Shown in pieces: positions 44,241-54,635 of a DNA stretch of 64,000 nt. The DNA comes from Tulasnella sp. 424 (taxonomy: Eukaryota; Basidiomycota; Agaricomycetes; Cantharellales; Tulasnellaceae). Numbering within the stretch: position 1 is the stretch's first letter; every line of letters starts with the position of its first letter. The stretch is taken from the NCBI GenBank assembly GCA_019633425.1, contig WSUB01000029.1, positions 124,001 through 188,000 of the forward strand, in the 5' to 3' direction. The notes under the pieces are model-generated. The model was given only the letters and a program-made list of their open reading frames with translations. It was not told the DNA's origin and made no database searches. The position numbers and the translations under genes are program-made.

Positions 44241-45053
44241 AATAACTTCCCTGCTCACTTTCTTGTCCCTAGAAGGGTTTCAGCCTATTGGGCGAACCCA
44301 TAAAGCCTTGAGACCTATTTTCGCGCCTGTTTCCCACTCCAAATGGAACTAAGAAGTAGTGATATGGAATTGGGCATCCTGTACCTTTACACCCAGGAAT
44401 CCACCGCATTACACCTCAGCTTGATCATTAATTACGAGTGTTATCGCATTGCATTGCTTACAGAGGACGAGAATAAAGAAACCGCGGTTGCTTTGCGGAG
44501 GATTGTACGATTGGTGTGTCATCCTTACTGTAAAATAGATTCCTCCTTCTAGTCGGAACAACGCTCAGCTCCGTTAACATGGTATCCCACTGCAAGAAGC
44601 GAGATCTTTATGCAAAGTCAAAAATATCGACAGTCCCTCGGCTCATTTTGTCAGCGGCTTTCAGTAAAGGGCACACAAAATCGAGAACACGGCCTTCAAC
44701 GTCGAAGCAGGCACACGACTTCCTGTTGGTCTCCAGCTCGGGGGTGTCTGAATAACAGTAACCACCACCCTTCTCCCATGGTCTATCCCCCTCCAACGCG
44801 CATTAACCGTGTCCGCCTCGATCAGTCACGCATTGGCAGTCGACATCGAGTAGCAGTGGGCTGAATTGATAGCACAAGGCGTGGGCGCCACGCACGGTGG
44901 GTATTACAAAAGTACCTGATAACGACGAAAGGGTGCGGGATCCATCTGTTCCCGCTGCAGGAGAACGACGATGGAAATAGCCTCCTAGAACCGCAACTAT
45001 GGGATCCAAGCCTCCCTGAAGGGAAACCGGAGGCGAGAATTTTGGCAGCCAAT
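44241..45053. other. SEC61B downstream region; source of an inverted copy
   Basis: Roughly 44340-44480 and 44860-45053 reappear in reverse complement at about 54480-54630 and 54110-54300. Short frames here are not convincing as genes. The segment next to SEC61B is its 3' UTR. Confidence 0.6.
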
Positions 45054-45595
45054 CTACTTGGTGAAGAACTTGATAGCCTTGGCAGATAGGTGGAGGAAGA
45101 AGATGGAGCCGATGAATGAAATGGAAAGGACCATGACAACGAAGGGGTCACTGTTTTCGTGTGACCGAGGGTGATCGTCAGTCAGCATGTTGACGCTAAA
45201 CGAGTCTTATGCACGCACACTCTCAAGCCGGGAGAATCATCGGTGTACAACCGCAGCATCGTGTTGGACGAGCCACCAGCGCCAGCTGATCGAGTCGAGT
45301 TGGGCTTTGCGCTCACTTCTGAGCCAGCTGCACGTCGACTGGAGTAAACGTAATGGGAGCCGGGCAAGGTGTCAGCATGGCCAAGCAATAGCGATTCAAC
45401 AGCGGCGTTACGCACCGAAGCTGGTTAGCGGTACCTGCTGGCCTAGATGATCCAGCAGCACCAGGTCGTCCGGGAGCGCCAGAGGGGGCGGCAACTTGAG
45501 CACCAGAATCGGAGTCGGACTGGAAAGTTATGAGCGAAAACGTCAGTCCACCATATAACTTGCACCTCCAGAGAACGGACACGTACGCTAGCCAT
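45054..45595 (-). CDS. Sec61 translocon beta subunit
   Basis: Four exons on the minus strand: MAS; SDSDSGAQVAAPSGAPGRPG to GTANQLR; RRAAGSEVSAKPNSTRSAGA and GGSSNTMLRLYTDDSPGLRV; then DPFVVMVLSISFIGSIFFLH and LSAKAIKFFTK ending at the stop. About 109 aa. The SSNTMLRLYTDDSPGL(R/K)VDP block and a single C-terminal membrane helix are diagnostic of Sec61-beta/Sbh1, a tail-anchored subunit of the ER protein-conducting channel. The first exon codes only three residues. A broken copy of the last exon and 3' flank lies at 53953-54300. Confidence 0.93.
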
Positions 45596-46014
45596 GGCTG
45601 TTTTGGAGGATGAAATAGGAGGTAGAGAAAGAAATAAAGAGGTTGACCTGAGTTGTCGTGGAAGGGAGTGGAAGGAAAGGGATAAAGAGGTGTTGGGTGG
45701 GGACGTGGCCTTTTCGAAATTGAAATCGTGGCCAGGACCTGAAAACCCCGCGGCAACTTGCGGTGTTCCAAAAGATGTGTCTCCGTCCCGTTCTTACGTC
45801 AGCCATGTCGACTCCCCGCCTGGCCTATTCGTGGCTCGTTCGAGTTATCGTCGTCCAGTGTCCACCAATCTCACCAGGTGGAAACTAAGATCTGCTAGAC
45901 AAGTTCTTTCATTGGCAAAGGAAAACGTACGACAACTGGCAGATATGTTGGCTGGCCTCTTCATAATTCAGGTGTGGAATTATTTGTGAAGATATCTCAA
46001 CTTCACCTTCCATT
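45596..46014. other. SEC61B upstream region, no gene
   Basis: Presumed SEC61B promoter. The plus-strand open frame from 45594 overlaps the SEC61B start and shows no homology I recognise; I treat it as chance. Confidence 0.5.
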
Positions 46015-46260
46015 TCAGAACGGCGTTGAATCTCGTCCTCCAGCTGTCCGGTTAAAAGAGGCGGTAAGTCGTTTGTGAAACTTTTGCATAAACGGTAGAC
46101 ACACCGTTCTGACGACATCGAGCGCGGAAGGTCGGTCCGTTGGTTTGCTGGACCAACATCGCCTTAATAAATCCCACAAAGGGTCGTGCTCGCCTAATTC
46201 CGAATGATCGGTTGGTTCCGGGGTTTTAGAGGTCCTAATAGCGAAAACAAGAGCTTTCAA
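46015..46260 (-). pseudogene. C-terminal fragment of a protein kinase domain
   Basis: The frame contains PEPTDHSELGEHDPLWDLLR followed by RCWSSKPTDRPSALDVVR. This is the end of a tyrosine-kinase-like kinase domain as found in expanded Agaricomycete families (the W-x-L-(I/L)-x-x-C-W...RP signature). No N-lobe, HRD or DFG motif is present nearby on this strand, so it is a remnant. Confidence 0.75.
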
Positions 46261-46659
46261 GCCTATACGAGTCGATTGCGGACATCTTCTCCGTGTAAAG
46301 TAAGAATCGTAAGGTCCTTCTGGTTATAGAGCTTGCATTTACAAGGGCTTGACCCACGGTTCCATCAGGTACCTTGTGAAGATACAAGAGAAGGGTACTC
46401 CAGAGCATGGAAATTGTCCCTTGCGTCAAGCTCCCACTGCTTTCATGGCCGATAAGTTTACGCTAGGACCGAGTAGTTTGGAAACTGGGCTGTAACTGTC
46501 TCGTAGAATACACTCAAGATCCTCTAATTTCCATCATGGGCACTTGGCCTTACGGCGTCCAAGAACCAGACGTCGCATCAAATTTGGACTATGACGAATT
46601 ATCATCCAGATACGCCTCCCACAACATGTGCAGAGGCGACATCACTCCTGGTCGCTCTC
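46261..46659. other. Intergenic, no gene supported
   Basis: Between the kinase remnant and the stop of the UAS-UBX gene. No coding signal visible. Confidence 0.45.
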
Positions 46660-48082
46660 CTATAACCCAAGTCCAGCCTTCATCTCTACCACAAGGTCGC
46701 CGCCCCCCTTCAGAACATCAACACTTCCAAGCGTTTCAGAGGACAGTTCTATCTCCTTCCTCGGGTACAACGTCGCAAGACAAAACTCGTACTCGTGTGT
46801 GTAACCCACAGGGGCGATTGACGGTGCAGCAGCGTCTTCGCCGCACGAGAGGAAGCCGACGTCGACTGCCGCATAAAGGTCCTCGACGCTTTCCGATGGT
46901 CTGAAGCGCTTGGTGAGTCGTTCTCCATTGGGCATGCGAACTATGATGCGGATCGCCTTTTCTGAGGCGGCTGGCTCGGCAGGAAGGGTATGCCGCTTCC
47001 AAAGACGCCATGACTCTCCCTGCTCTGCCTTGCTGATCTTCTCCCGCTCTAGTCTTGGTAACTCAGCCTCTCCTTCTTGTTTGCGCCGCTCCTCTACCTG
47101 GCGTCTTTCCAACTTTTCCCAATAACGGCGCTCAGGCTCTTTGTATGCTCGGTCCTGTTGTGCGATCAATTCCTGCTCCTGTTTGCGCAACCGAATTTCG
47201 TTCTTGACGCGGGTTAATATAGGAGTGACGCGAGGCAAAAGAGATTTGGTGATGTGGTTATGTAAGGTCGTGGCGGACGTAACAGAGGTCGGAGAGCCCT
47301 CGTGGCGCGATAATACGCATAGTTCAAGTTGAGGGGGGGACGAAGGGCCACTTTCAGTGCGAATTTCCGATAGGGGATGAAGGGCAATGAATGCTACAAA
47401 TGGGAAGGTGGTTGCTGACAACTTGAGTGACGCTGCAGAAGGAGGTGAGAATCACAAAGAATCGATCCAAAGGAACAGCACATACTCTGGTGCGCTTCGT
47501 TGTCTCGAACATCGCCGCCCCACACGATGAAGTCGTTATCAGTCAGCACACGAGCCAGGTCTGTATCTGCGAGGACAGACCTAACGGATCTGAGGATGAG
47601 CGTTGTGAAGGATTTTCGACGAGGGATAGCGCGACGAACCGTTTGAACTCGGCTGTGTCGACGTCGTTACGTTCATCGCAAGTGAGGATCACACACATTG
47701 GTTTGGCGTCCTTTTGGGCGGTCTTGAGAGCGCTTTCATAACTCCCCACCCAAAAGTCGGGCAGGAGACGACCTCGACCCTCTCCTCTATCGCGTCGCCT
47801 CAGGGTGTCGTCGGAGTTGAGATCGACTCCGGTGACGGAAGCGGCCGCACGCGTAACGCTGATTGCTCCTGTCTCATTCTCGAGCTCGCGAATCCATCTT
47901 TCCGCCGCATCGGCGGGAATTCCGGGCCGCGGAGGACGACGGGGGGCTGGCCTTCGACCGTCTGGTGAATTCGACCTTTGGATGCTATCGTCCAGTGGGC
48001 TGGTCACAATAGGTGAGCGAGAAGAGCCGGGGGACGGCTCGGACTCTTGGGGGTCTACTGTGTCTTTGCCCTCATACTTTGC
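46660..48082 (-). CDS. UAS-UBX domain protein (FAF2/Ubx2-like), N-terminus unresolved
   Basis: Minus-strand exons give RWIRELENETGAISVTRAAA, then a UAS thioredoxin-like domain (LLPDFWVGSYESALKTAQKD, PMCVILTCDERNDVDTAEFK, VLTDNDFIVWGGDVRDNEAH, TTFPFVAFIALHP). A long charged helix follows (RLRKQEQELIAQQDRAYKEP), then a UBX domain (RIIVRMPNGERLTKRFRPSE, YTHEYEFCLATLYPRKEIEL, LKGGGDLVVEMK). This order matches FAF2/UBXD8 and fungal Ubx2/Ucp10 proteins, Cdc48/p97 adaptors in ER-associated degradation. The usual N-terminal UBA domain and membrane hairpin are absent. Upstream, the first exon begins at a phase-0 acceptor (48082) with no in-frame ATG, and directly upstream lies family A copy A4. Either the true 5' exon is lost or the module is fused to A4. 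Confidence 0.8.
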
Positions 48083-48155
48083 CTGTATGGCTCACTGTTG
48101 GGGTGAGACACGAGCTCGTGAGCAAGAACCTACAGTAATGTTGGAGGGAACGGAC

Positions 48156-49043
48156 TGATGAAGAGTCCTGAGAACTCCGATCTTTGGATTTCGAGAGTCT
48201 AAGGGAACTAAGACCCGCCATCATTTTCCAATCGTTCATTACGGCTTCAATATCCCTATTTAAGCTGGAAGGGACCTGAATAGCGTTCCAGTATAGATTA
48301 GTACGGGCCAAGAGCAAAGATAGCACCAACCTGGTCTCCTTCCAAGAGGCTTGCGGCAATCCTTTCAGCTCTTTGCGCCCCGCTACAACGAAAGCAAGTC
48401 CAACGGGAGGATGGAGAGGACAAGTATGCCACTGTACGCACTCGATTCCCCTGCCCCTCATATCTTGCGCTATCGAGCTAACCCAAAGATAGTCGTCAAG
48501 CCGTGAAACCTGTTCCACGTCTTTTGCCCAAGTATTTAGGATCTAAGACGCAATACATCAGCCCCGCTCTCAAAGCAGGCTTCAACAAGAATTGTCTTAA
48601 ATTCCGGGTCATAAACCTCCTTCAGTAGCTCGTAGAATTCCTTGCGACTTGACTCCCACGTTTCCATCATCTCATGATTCAGTGACGTAGGTAATAATGC
48701 CTCTCTGGTTACGGCACCATCAAACTTGATGAGTAAACTGGATGGATAACGTCAGCACAAGCTAGCCATGACCAGACCTTGATCCTCGACTGACTGACAT
48801 CTCAAGCTTTTCCACTGATTCGATGTTCGTCATCATCTCCTCGAAAGTGGAAGGTGGTGGGGAGATCGAACATTTCAGGTCCTCGATGATGTCGATGCAG
48901 CGGGCAATCAAATGGAGAATCTTCTGCATATTTCTTCGCACTCCGGAAGCATTTTCGATAACACGATATAATGACTCCTCCGCATCCTGGAGGAGAGGGG
49001 GGACGTCTTGAGGTAGAACGAAGGGAGTTTCATGGGGGTCCAT
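48156..49043 (-). CDS. Family A protein, copy A4 (head region; tail abuts UAS-UBX)
   Basis: Five exons on the minus strand reproduce the A head with the family's intron phases: MDPHETPFVLPQDVPPLLQD, RRNMQKILHLIARCIDIIED, then ILLIKFDGAVTREA and TWESSRKEFYELLKEVYDPE, then DVEQVSRLDDYLWVSSIAQD, then GAQRAERIAASLLEGDQ and VPSSLNRDIEAVMNDWKMMA. The third intron needs a weak donor (CTT|gttgaa), so mild decay is possible. After KSKDRSSQDSSS the best GT (TAC T|gtaggt) is out of phase with the next acceptor and would stop at once. A poorer donor (TCA|gtccgt, at 48156) would join in frame to the UAS-UBX exon at 48082. So it is either a fusion gene or a truncated A gene beside UBX. Divergent from B4. 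Confidence 0.65.
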
Positions 49044-49211
49044 CGTCTTTCATATATGAGAGGAGAGACGAATCATCGAGAACCTCTTTGCGCACTGTAC
49101 TATCAATGATGAGGAAGACAAACAATGGTCTGTTTTAACTTAGACCAAACGCAAATATATACATCCACCTCTAGTGCCTAACTCTTCCCCGTTAGTTTGG
49201 AATATCCACGC
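49044..49211. promoter_or_regulatory. Bidirectional promoter A4/B4
   Basis: 168 bp separate the two start codons. It contains TATATGAGAGG near the A4 side and AAATATATACATCC near the B4 side, both TATA-like. This spacing is close to the 179 bp of B2/A2. Confidence 0.6.
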
Positions 49212-50578
49212 ATGGGCAAAGACCTTGGGGGTGTGGGAGGGGTATCTCAGCTCTGGCAAGGGGCCTTGGACCTTTGCACGAACGTTCGGGCTAGTTGGGG
49301 CGGCGATCATATCAGACGGTTCTTCCTTCTGGTCAAGCTCTATGAAAGCTATTCTCAGATAAAGTCGCCAGATGTTTACGAAAAGGTCGCACGGTGGTCA
49401 GCATGTTCTCTGCAACCGGGGCGCACATACTATATACTAACGAATTGTGCCAAATAGGGGCCGCGAAGTCGAGGACTTGGTTCAGAGGATGGAGGGAGTT
49501 CGATCGAAGAAAACGAAGGAGGAAGCTAATCAGTTAGCAGAGTCTATTTTTCGGCAGATGGAGGCGATCATCCAACAGAATCTCGGGGTAAGTTGTGGGG
49601 GTTAGCTCCGGGGTTATTTTAGGTCCTAACCAACTCCCTATATACCCATGTGCATCATCGATAATCCAAGCTAGATCCTGCAGAAGATGAATCGATCCGA
49701 GAGCATTGGAAGAAAGCCAAGGAGAAGAGTAAAGCACTCGAAGAAGCAAAGAAGAGGTTACCGCCTGCTTCAGTCGCTACCTCTAGTCCAACAGCCTCGA
49801 CCCTACAGATAACAGTTCACGTCTACGAAGTCAAAGGTGGTTCGGATTATACATTCACCAGACCTTCACCTCAGACACTAAGTATGAAGATTTTCTTCTT
49901 ACACAGACTGGTGGATTTGATCTAGTAATCTTGTCTCCGCCATCCAGGCTTTCAAATTCCGCCGCAATTTGCCGACTATTCGTTATGCCCTCTGGTCTTT
50001 TACGCCCTGGCTCATCCTCGCGAGCACGCCAAGAGGAATACCCTTCCGATCACAATCCAAGCAATGGACACTGTTTACTTGCATTACCTTCAGGCACAGC
50101 CATCAACTAAACCAGCCGTGTGGGGTCCTGTTGACCCTTGCTGTCCAGTAACTCTGAAAGAATACTCCAAAAAATGCGGGTCAGGAACTCAACTTCGGTT
50201 CGTTAGCTGCCGTGTCCGCTTTTTGCTATTATCGGCGTACCAGTCAGGACAACACTGTGAAGTGATCCTCGGTGAGTAGATAGATGGGGGAAAGAGTTTT
50301 CGGTACACTAACGGCTCCTAGACCTAGACAGATCCGAGTCTGAGGACCATGGCAGGCTTATTGAGGCGCTTAAGCAGGGGCGAATTAATGCGAATACTAC
50401 CGCAGGGGTACTTGCATCTGCTCCCAGTGGCGCGGGATTTACCTCGCATTCGTTGCCAGACGGAACGCTGTTTAAGGACATCGTACCGCGAACATGCTTC
50501 GTCCTGAGTGGGCGGAACGATTTCGAAAAATTTTACCCAATGCATCCAAACGTTAATGACTTGTCGTTTATCATGTAG
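49212..50578 (+). CDS. Family B protein, copy B4 (function unknown)
   Basis: Five exons (49212-49396, 49458-49587, 49671-49881, 49948-50271, 50322-50578) join in frame to about 368 aa. The start MGKDLGGVGG is the first ATG; a leftward extension would need TTG. Segments: IRRFFLLVKLYESYSQIKSP; a charged helix VQRMEGVRSKKTKEEANQLA; REHWKKAKEKSKALEEAKKR; a beta-like LQITVHVYEVKGG; the conserved core FQIPPQFADYSLCPLVFYAL, IQAMDTVYLHYLQAQ and LRFVSCRVRFLLLSAYQSGQ; and a last exon starting DLDRSESEDHGRL and ending HPNVNDLSFIM. Introns coincide in position and phase with B1 and B2. It is divergent from A4 and convergent with C3. The last exon was also copied to 61578-61760. Confidence 0.78.
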
Positions 50579-50733
50579 GAAATGTTGTATTCTTCTGTTT
50601 CTTTTACCATGTACAATCCACGAAGGGTTACGAAGGGTCCCAAATACTGCATCTTGTCTCGAAGAGTCGAAGAAGCTGTTGGAACCGTACCAATCTGTAA
50701 CGGCAAAGGCTACACGGTGAGTTGCGAGCGATA

Positions 50734-51495
50734 CTACGAAAGAATGACCAAAATTGGCAAGGATGCCACAACTATGGCTACCGATCCCACTACTGCCACG
50801 GACGTTGCTTCATGCAGCCAGATGTAGAAGCATATTTGGAGTAGAGCACAAAGGCCACTCGCCAGAAGGCTGCCGACGCCTTTAAGAAAATGCATTTGGC
50901 GCTCGGCAACGAGGTCGGAGAAAGCGACCAAACTTACAGTGGTACATCAACCGACGGAGACTCCCTTTGACGCCAAACGGATTCATCAAATAGGGCGCCC
51001 TTGTATGGAGTGTCCAGTCCAACGGATATTCTGGGTTTGCCTTTGCGTTCCGAAAGGTCATCTGCCCAAGACCGTCGATGACCTTCAGTGAGCTCAGAAT
51101 GGAGCCGATACTCGAGATGAGAGAAACGTATCCTAGGGCAAGGATAGTGTTCTGAATCCTTGGAGTGGACCAACGTAAAGGGGGATGAGAGTCTGGCTCC
51201 GCAGTTTTCGTCAGCGTGATCAAGCCCGCTTCCATGCCAGCGAATAGGGCGGCCTTAAAGGAGAGGAAAGCCGCCTAAGAATTCCCCAAGAAAATCTCAG
51301 GGTCCTGGTATCTTACCACCACAGCTATAGCCTGGTATGAGACGATCACCCTTGCTTAAGGGACTCTACCACCTTAGGGTGGTCATCTGAGAGGAAGCGG
51401 TCAGACTTTGCATTGAACTCTGGAAAACGCCAAAGTCTTAACTTACAATTGATGGGAATACGTTCAGAGGATTGAGACGCGATTTTCTGACTCAT
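50734..51495 (-). pseudogene. Family C copy C3, frameshifted
   Basis: The gene has the same four-exon layout as C2, and long stretches are nearly identical (MEAGLITLTKTAEPDSHPPL, RWSTPRIQNTILALGY, SIGSILSSLKVIDGLGQM). In exon 2, C2 reads GAAGGGTGGATCC, whereas here a G is missing (CAAGGGTGATCG). This creates an immediate TGA and shifts frame for the rest of the exon. Copy C4 is intact at this site. Unless an alternative splice removes it, C3 is non-functional. Convergent with B4 (156 bp between ends). Confidence 0.75.
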
Positions 51496-51958
51496 GTCGA
51501 TTATTGGTTCTCGTTCTTGTTGTTCAAGAGGGTTGTTTCGAATTCGGTAGTTGGCGTTGCCTGGACTTTGTTCCCATAGCCTCTATTTTCACTCTACAGG
51601 CTAGGGTACTCCGCGCAGTATTGTTGCACCGATTCCCACGCCCTTTCCCACCGGGATTCACAAACAAACACCGCTCGGCGAGTATTTGAATCGTGGTCTT
51701 ACTCACTACTGAGACATTTTTATCATTACCGTCCAAGACAGTGTTTCACTGTTACCAAGTCAGGAGCTTTCCTTTTACAACTTGTATTACTCTGTTTCCG
51801 TATATGCGATAAGCAAGACAATGTAGGCATGAATCACTATATTGTTTTTGTCTATCGAAAAGGGTCTGTAGAGCAAGACAGGTCGAGGCGTCTGCAGGCT
51901 ATGGGAATACCGCGCAGGCGGCGTTATCGATTATTCAGTAAAGTCTGAGTAAAGAGGT
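51496..51958. other. Spacer with about 380-bp segment absent from the sister copy
   Basis: Upstream of C3 the sequence follows 62727-62790 for about 60 bp, then 51566-51950 has no counterpart in the 62.8-kb copy. After that, homology resumes at the VAMP7 upstream region. No gene. Confidence 0.55.
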
Positions 51959-52663
51959 CATGTTTTTTCCGCGGCTCGAGTTACATCAGCGGGTATCGAC
52001 CCCTGCGCCAAGGTTTCGATCCTGACTGGCTTCCAGACTTCATCCCGGACCTGAACAGCAAGAAGACCAGCATGGTACGGGATTCGTCCTTACTGTAGGG
52101 CGCTGTTCAGAAGCTAACGACCTGCTATGATCCATGCTCATGCAGTCACTCATTTACGCCTTAGTCGCAAGAGGGGCTACGGTGCTCGCTGCGCACAGTG
52201 TGGACAAGCGGGATTTCGGTCAAGGTCGGTTCACCCACCTTGGACTCCCAATTCCACAGCTGAAGCATCTTCGTGTCTAGCTACGCAAGCGATCCTAAGC
52301 AAGATCCCGCCGAACAGCTCCAAGTAAACATGTTCGTTGCTTTGAATACCCGACGTCCCCTGCCCAACCTAGTCTCATGACGACGTCCCCCCCAAACGAC
52401 TTTTCAACAGATGTCTGGGAACAATACCTATTCCGCTACATCAGAAAAGGAGGGTTGACTTTCCTCGTCATGGCTGATGATTCTGCGGGGCGGTACGGAG
52501 GAAGCTTGTAGCGAAAGGGAAGACCTCTTGGGGCTGACGAACTCTTTCCATGTACCGGCCGACAGACGAGTGCCGTTCGCTTTCTTAGGAGAGCTCCAAC
52601 TGCTAGTAAGCTCCACTTCACAAGACAGAGGTTTGCACATGGGCGCTGAAGGCGTAATTCACG
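51959..52663 (+). pseudogene. 5' fragment of the VAMP7-like SNARE gene
   Basis: Aligns with about 62826-63545: upstream region, first exon (MQSLIYALVARGATVLAAHS, DKRDFGQ), the TQAILSKIPPNSSK exon, the YLFRYI exon and the MPFAFLGELQ exon. It ends inside the following intron at about 52663, where the sequence switches to the large RING gene through a shared GGCGAGGAATTCC. The SNARE-motif exons are absent and the AVGR exon is followed by altered sequence, so this is not functional. Confidence 0.88.
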
Positions 52664-53952
52664 GCGAGGAATTCCACTAGTGCCACCAATCATGCTGACT
52701 GCAACAACATAGAAGGAGCCGCCACGACACGACGCGACATAGAAGGAGCTTTGTCACTGCCTACGAAAGCAGCCCAGAGAGGACGTCAGCTGTTGCTACT
52801 ACTACCACCACTACCACATCTATAGGAGATTCAGCAGCTGTGCTAGCACGACGACGAAGCGTCCCGCCAGCACCGAGTTCATCTTCCGCTCCGCCGCCCG
52901 CTGGCCCTTCATCGGCCTCGTCTGCAGATACGAGCATGTCGTCTATGCCTTCGAGATACATGTCTATGGGCGGACTGAGACGAGTGGGAGAGGACACCCG
53001 GATTTCGATCCCACTCACCAAACTGGAGAGGAGGAGGAAGAAGACGACCGCATGGACACGGATTCTCCGAACGTGGACGCCGAAAACGCTCTCCTCGATT
53101 AAGAGAGACGTCCAACAGTTGCATCGAGCGTACCAGCACCGCTGTATCGGCCTTCATCGTCCCCCGAACCTTCGTCGTCTTCGTCATCCACGGCTGGTCC
53201 GAATGAAGTCCGCAATGCGTGAGCTTTTAAATCTCATCGTCCTACATAAAAAGCCACTAATGATATTACCTTGCAATCGGCCTCGTAGAACCTCAAGACC
53301 GTCCTGGAGATCCAGTCCCCCCCCCTGCTCGTCCCGCTACACGGCCGTCACCCGTGCCACCGGAATCCCTATGGTCTTTCTCAAACGAGGACCGCACCCC
53401 GACCGGTCTCCCACTTCCTTCTTTCCCAACCAACGAACCGACTCCAGCAACGTCTCTACCCAATTCCAATTCACGGCGGTCCACGCCTACCTCCTCTTCC
53501 GCATCGACGACAGCACAGCCCAGACCGCTCTCCTTGACCCCGCTAAGCGATAATCACATACCTTCTCCTCTCGACTTCGGATCGGTGAGCGCGGCTCGTT
53601 GGTTCAGCGAGGCTATCGATCCGCTCCGCCGTTCGCCTTCACCTCCTCCTGCACCAGCAATAACAACAGCAGCACCGTCACCACCTCCACTTCCGTCCGT
53701 CGGGAACAGCTTGCGGGCGGCGAGGAGAAGGCAGCTCCTGGGGGACCAAAGATTTCGCAGGACGGCGTTTGCATTGGCGTCGGCATCGCGCCCTTCCGTC
53801 GCGCCCTTCACTCCTTCACATTCGACCTCCACTATTACTTCGGATGCAAGTTTGGCCTCTCGGAATGGACTTCGACTCCCACCGGTCATCGGATCGTTCC
53901 CTATTGCGGACCTGATGCCAGCGAGGAAGAGTTGTTGGGCCATGAGGGTGTT
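52664..53952 (+). pseudogene. Partial copy of the large RING gene (exons 1-2)
   Basis: Aligns with about 35315-36625 of the large RING gene, including the intron between exons 1 and 2. Matching blocks are RRRSVPPAPSSSS, SMPSRYMSMGGLRRVGEDTR, SVSAARWFSEAIDPLRRSPS and VGNSLRAARRRQLLGDQRFR. Several deletions shift frame (for instance after ISIPLT, and at the DLMPARK segment). It has neither start codon nor RING. Confidence 0.9.
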
Positions 53953-54300
53953 CGTGCTGCACCGTTCGGCGCCAACATGCTGGCTGACGATCACCCCTCG
54001 GTCACACGGGAACAGTGACCCCTTCTACTTTCCATCTCATTCATCGGCTCCATCTTCTTCCTCCATCTATCTGCCAAGTCTATCAAGTTCTTCATCAAGT
54101 AGATCGGCTGCCAAAATTCCCGCAACAGGTCTCCCTTCAGGGAGGCCTGGATCCCCATAGTTGCGGTCATGGGAGGCTATGCATCGTCATTCTCCTACAG
54201 CGGGAACAGATGGATATCGCGTCCTTTCGTCTTTGACTAGGTACTTTTGTAACGCCCGTCGTGCGTGGTGCCCCCGCCTTGTGCTAGGGGATTGTCCATG
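53953..54300 (+). pseudogene. Inverted partial copy of SEC61B last exon and 3' flank
   Basis: Reverse complement of about 44865-45175. It retains the intron end CTGACGATCACCC...GGAACAG, then GACCCCTTC. It then has a deletion that destroys the VVMVLS frame before TCATTCATCGGCTCCATCTT and the tail AAGTTCTTCATCAAGTAG. It is fused directly downstream of the RING fragment. Confidence 0.88.
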
Positions 54301-54479
54301 TCCTCGACTTTGCACAATGATCTCGCCACTCTCGCTGTGGGATAGTCCCATACCCTGCTAAAGGTGTTGGACGTTCCATCTGGAATGAGGAATTTATTGA
54401 ACAGTAGTCGTGCAACGCGTGGCGCTAAGGGATGACACAATCGTACAAAGCTCCGCTAGGCGGCCACACATTCTTTATC

Positions 54480-54635
54480 ATCGTCTTCTGTACGCCCTGC
54501 AAGGCGAAAACATTCGTAATTACCGATCGAGCTGCGTCCTTGGATGTAAAGGTACAGGATGCCCAATCACCCTTCAATGCAATATCCTCAAGGCCCAATT
54601 CCACCTCACTACTTCTTAGCTCCCTCACCACCTGT
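54480..54635 (-). repeat. Inverted copy of 44340-44480 segment
   Basis: Read on the minus strand it has GGAGCTAAGAAGTAGTGAGG, GGAATTGGGC and CATCCTGTACCTTTACA, which match the plus strand at 44340-44400. The order relative to the SEC61B copy is preserved, so one inverted duplication with an internal deletion explains both. Confidence 0.8.

Noticed and set aside
45594..45989. Plus-strand 131-aa frame overlapping the SEC61B start
   Set aside because: No family resemblance; it overlaps the promoter and first exon of a certain gene.
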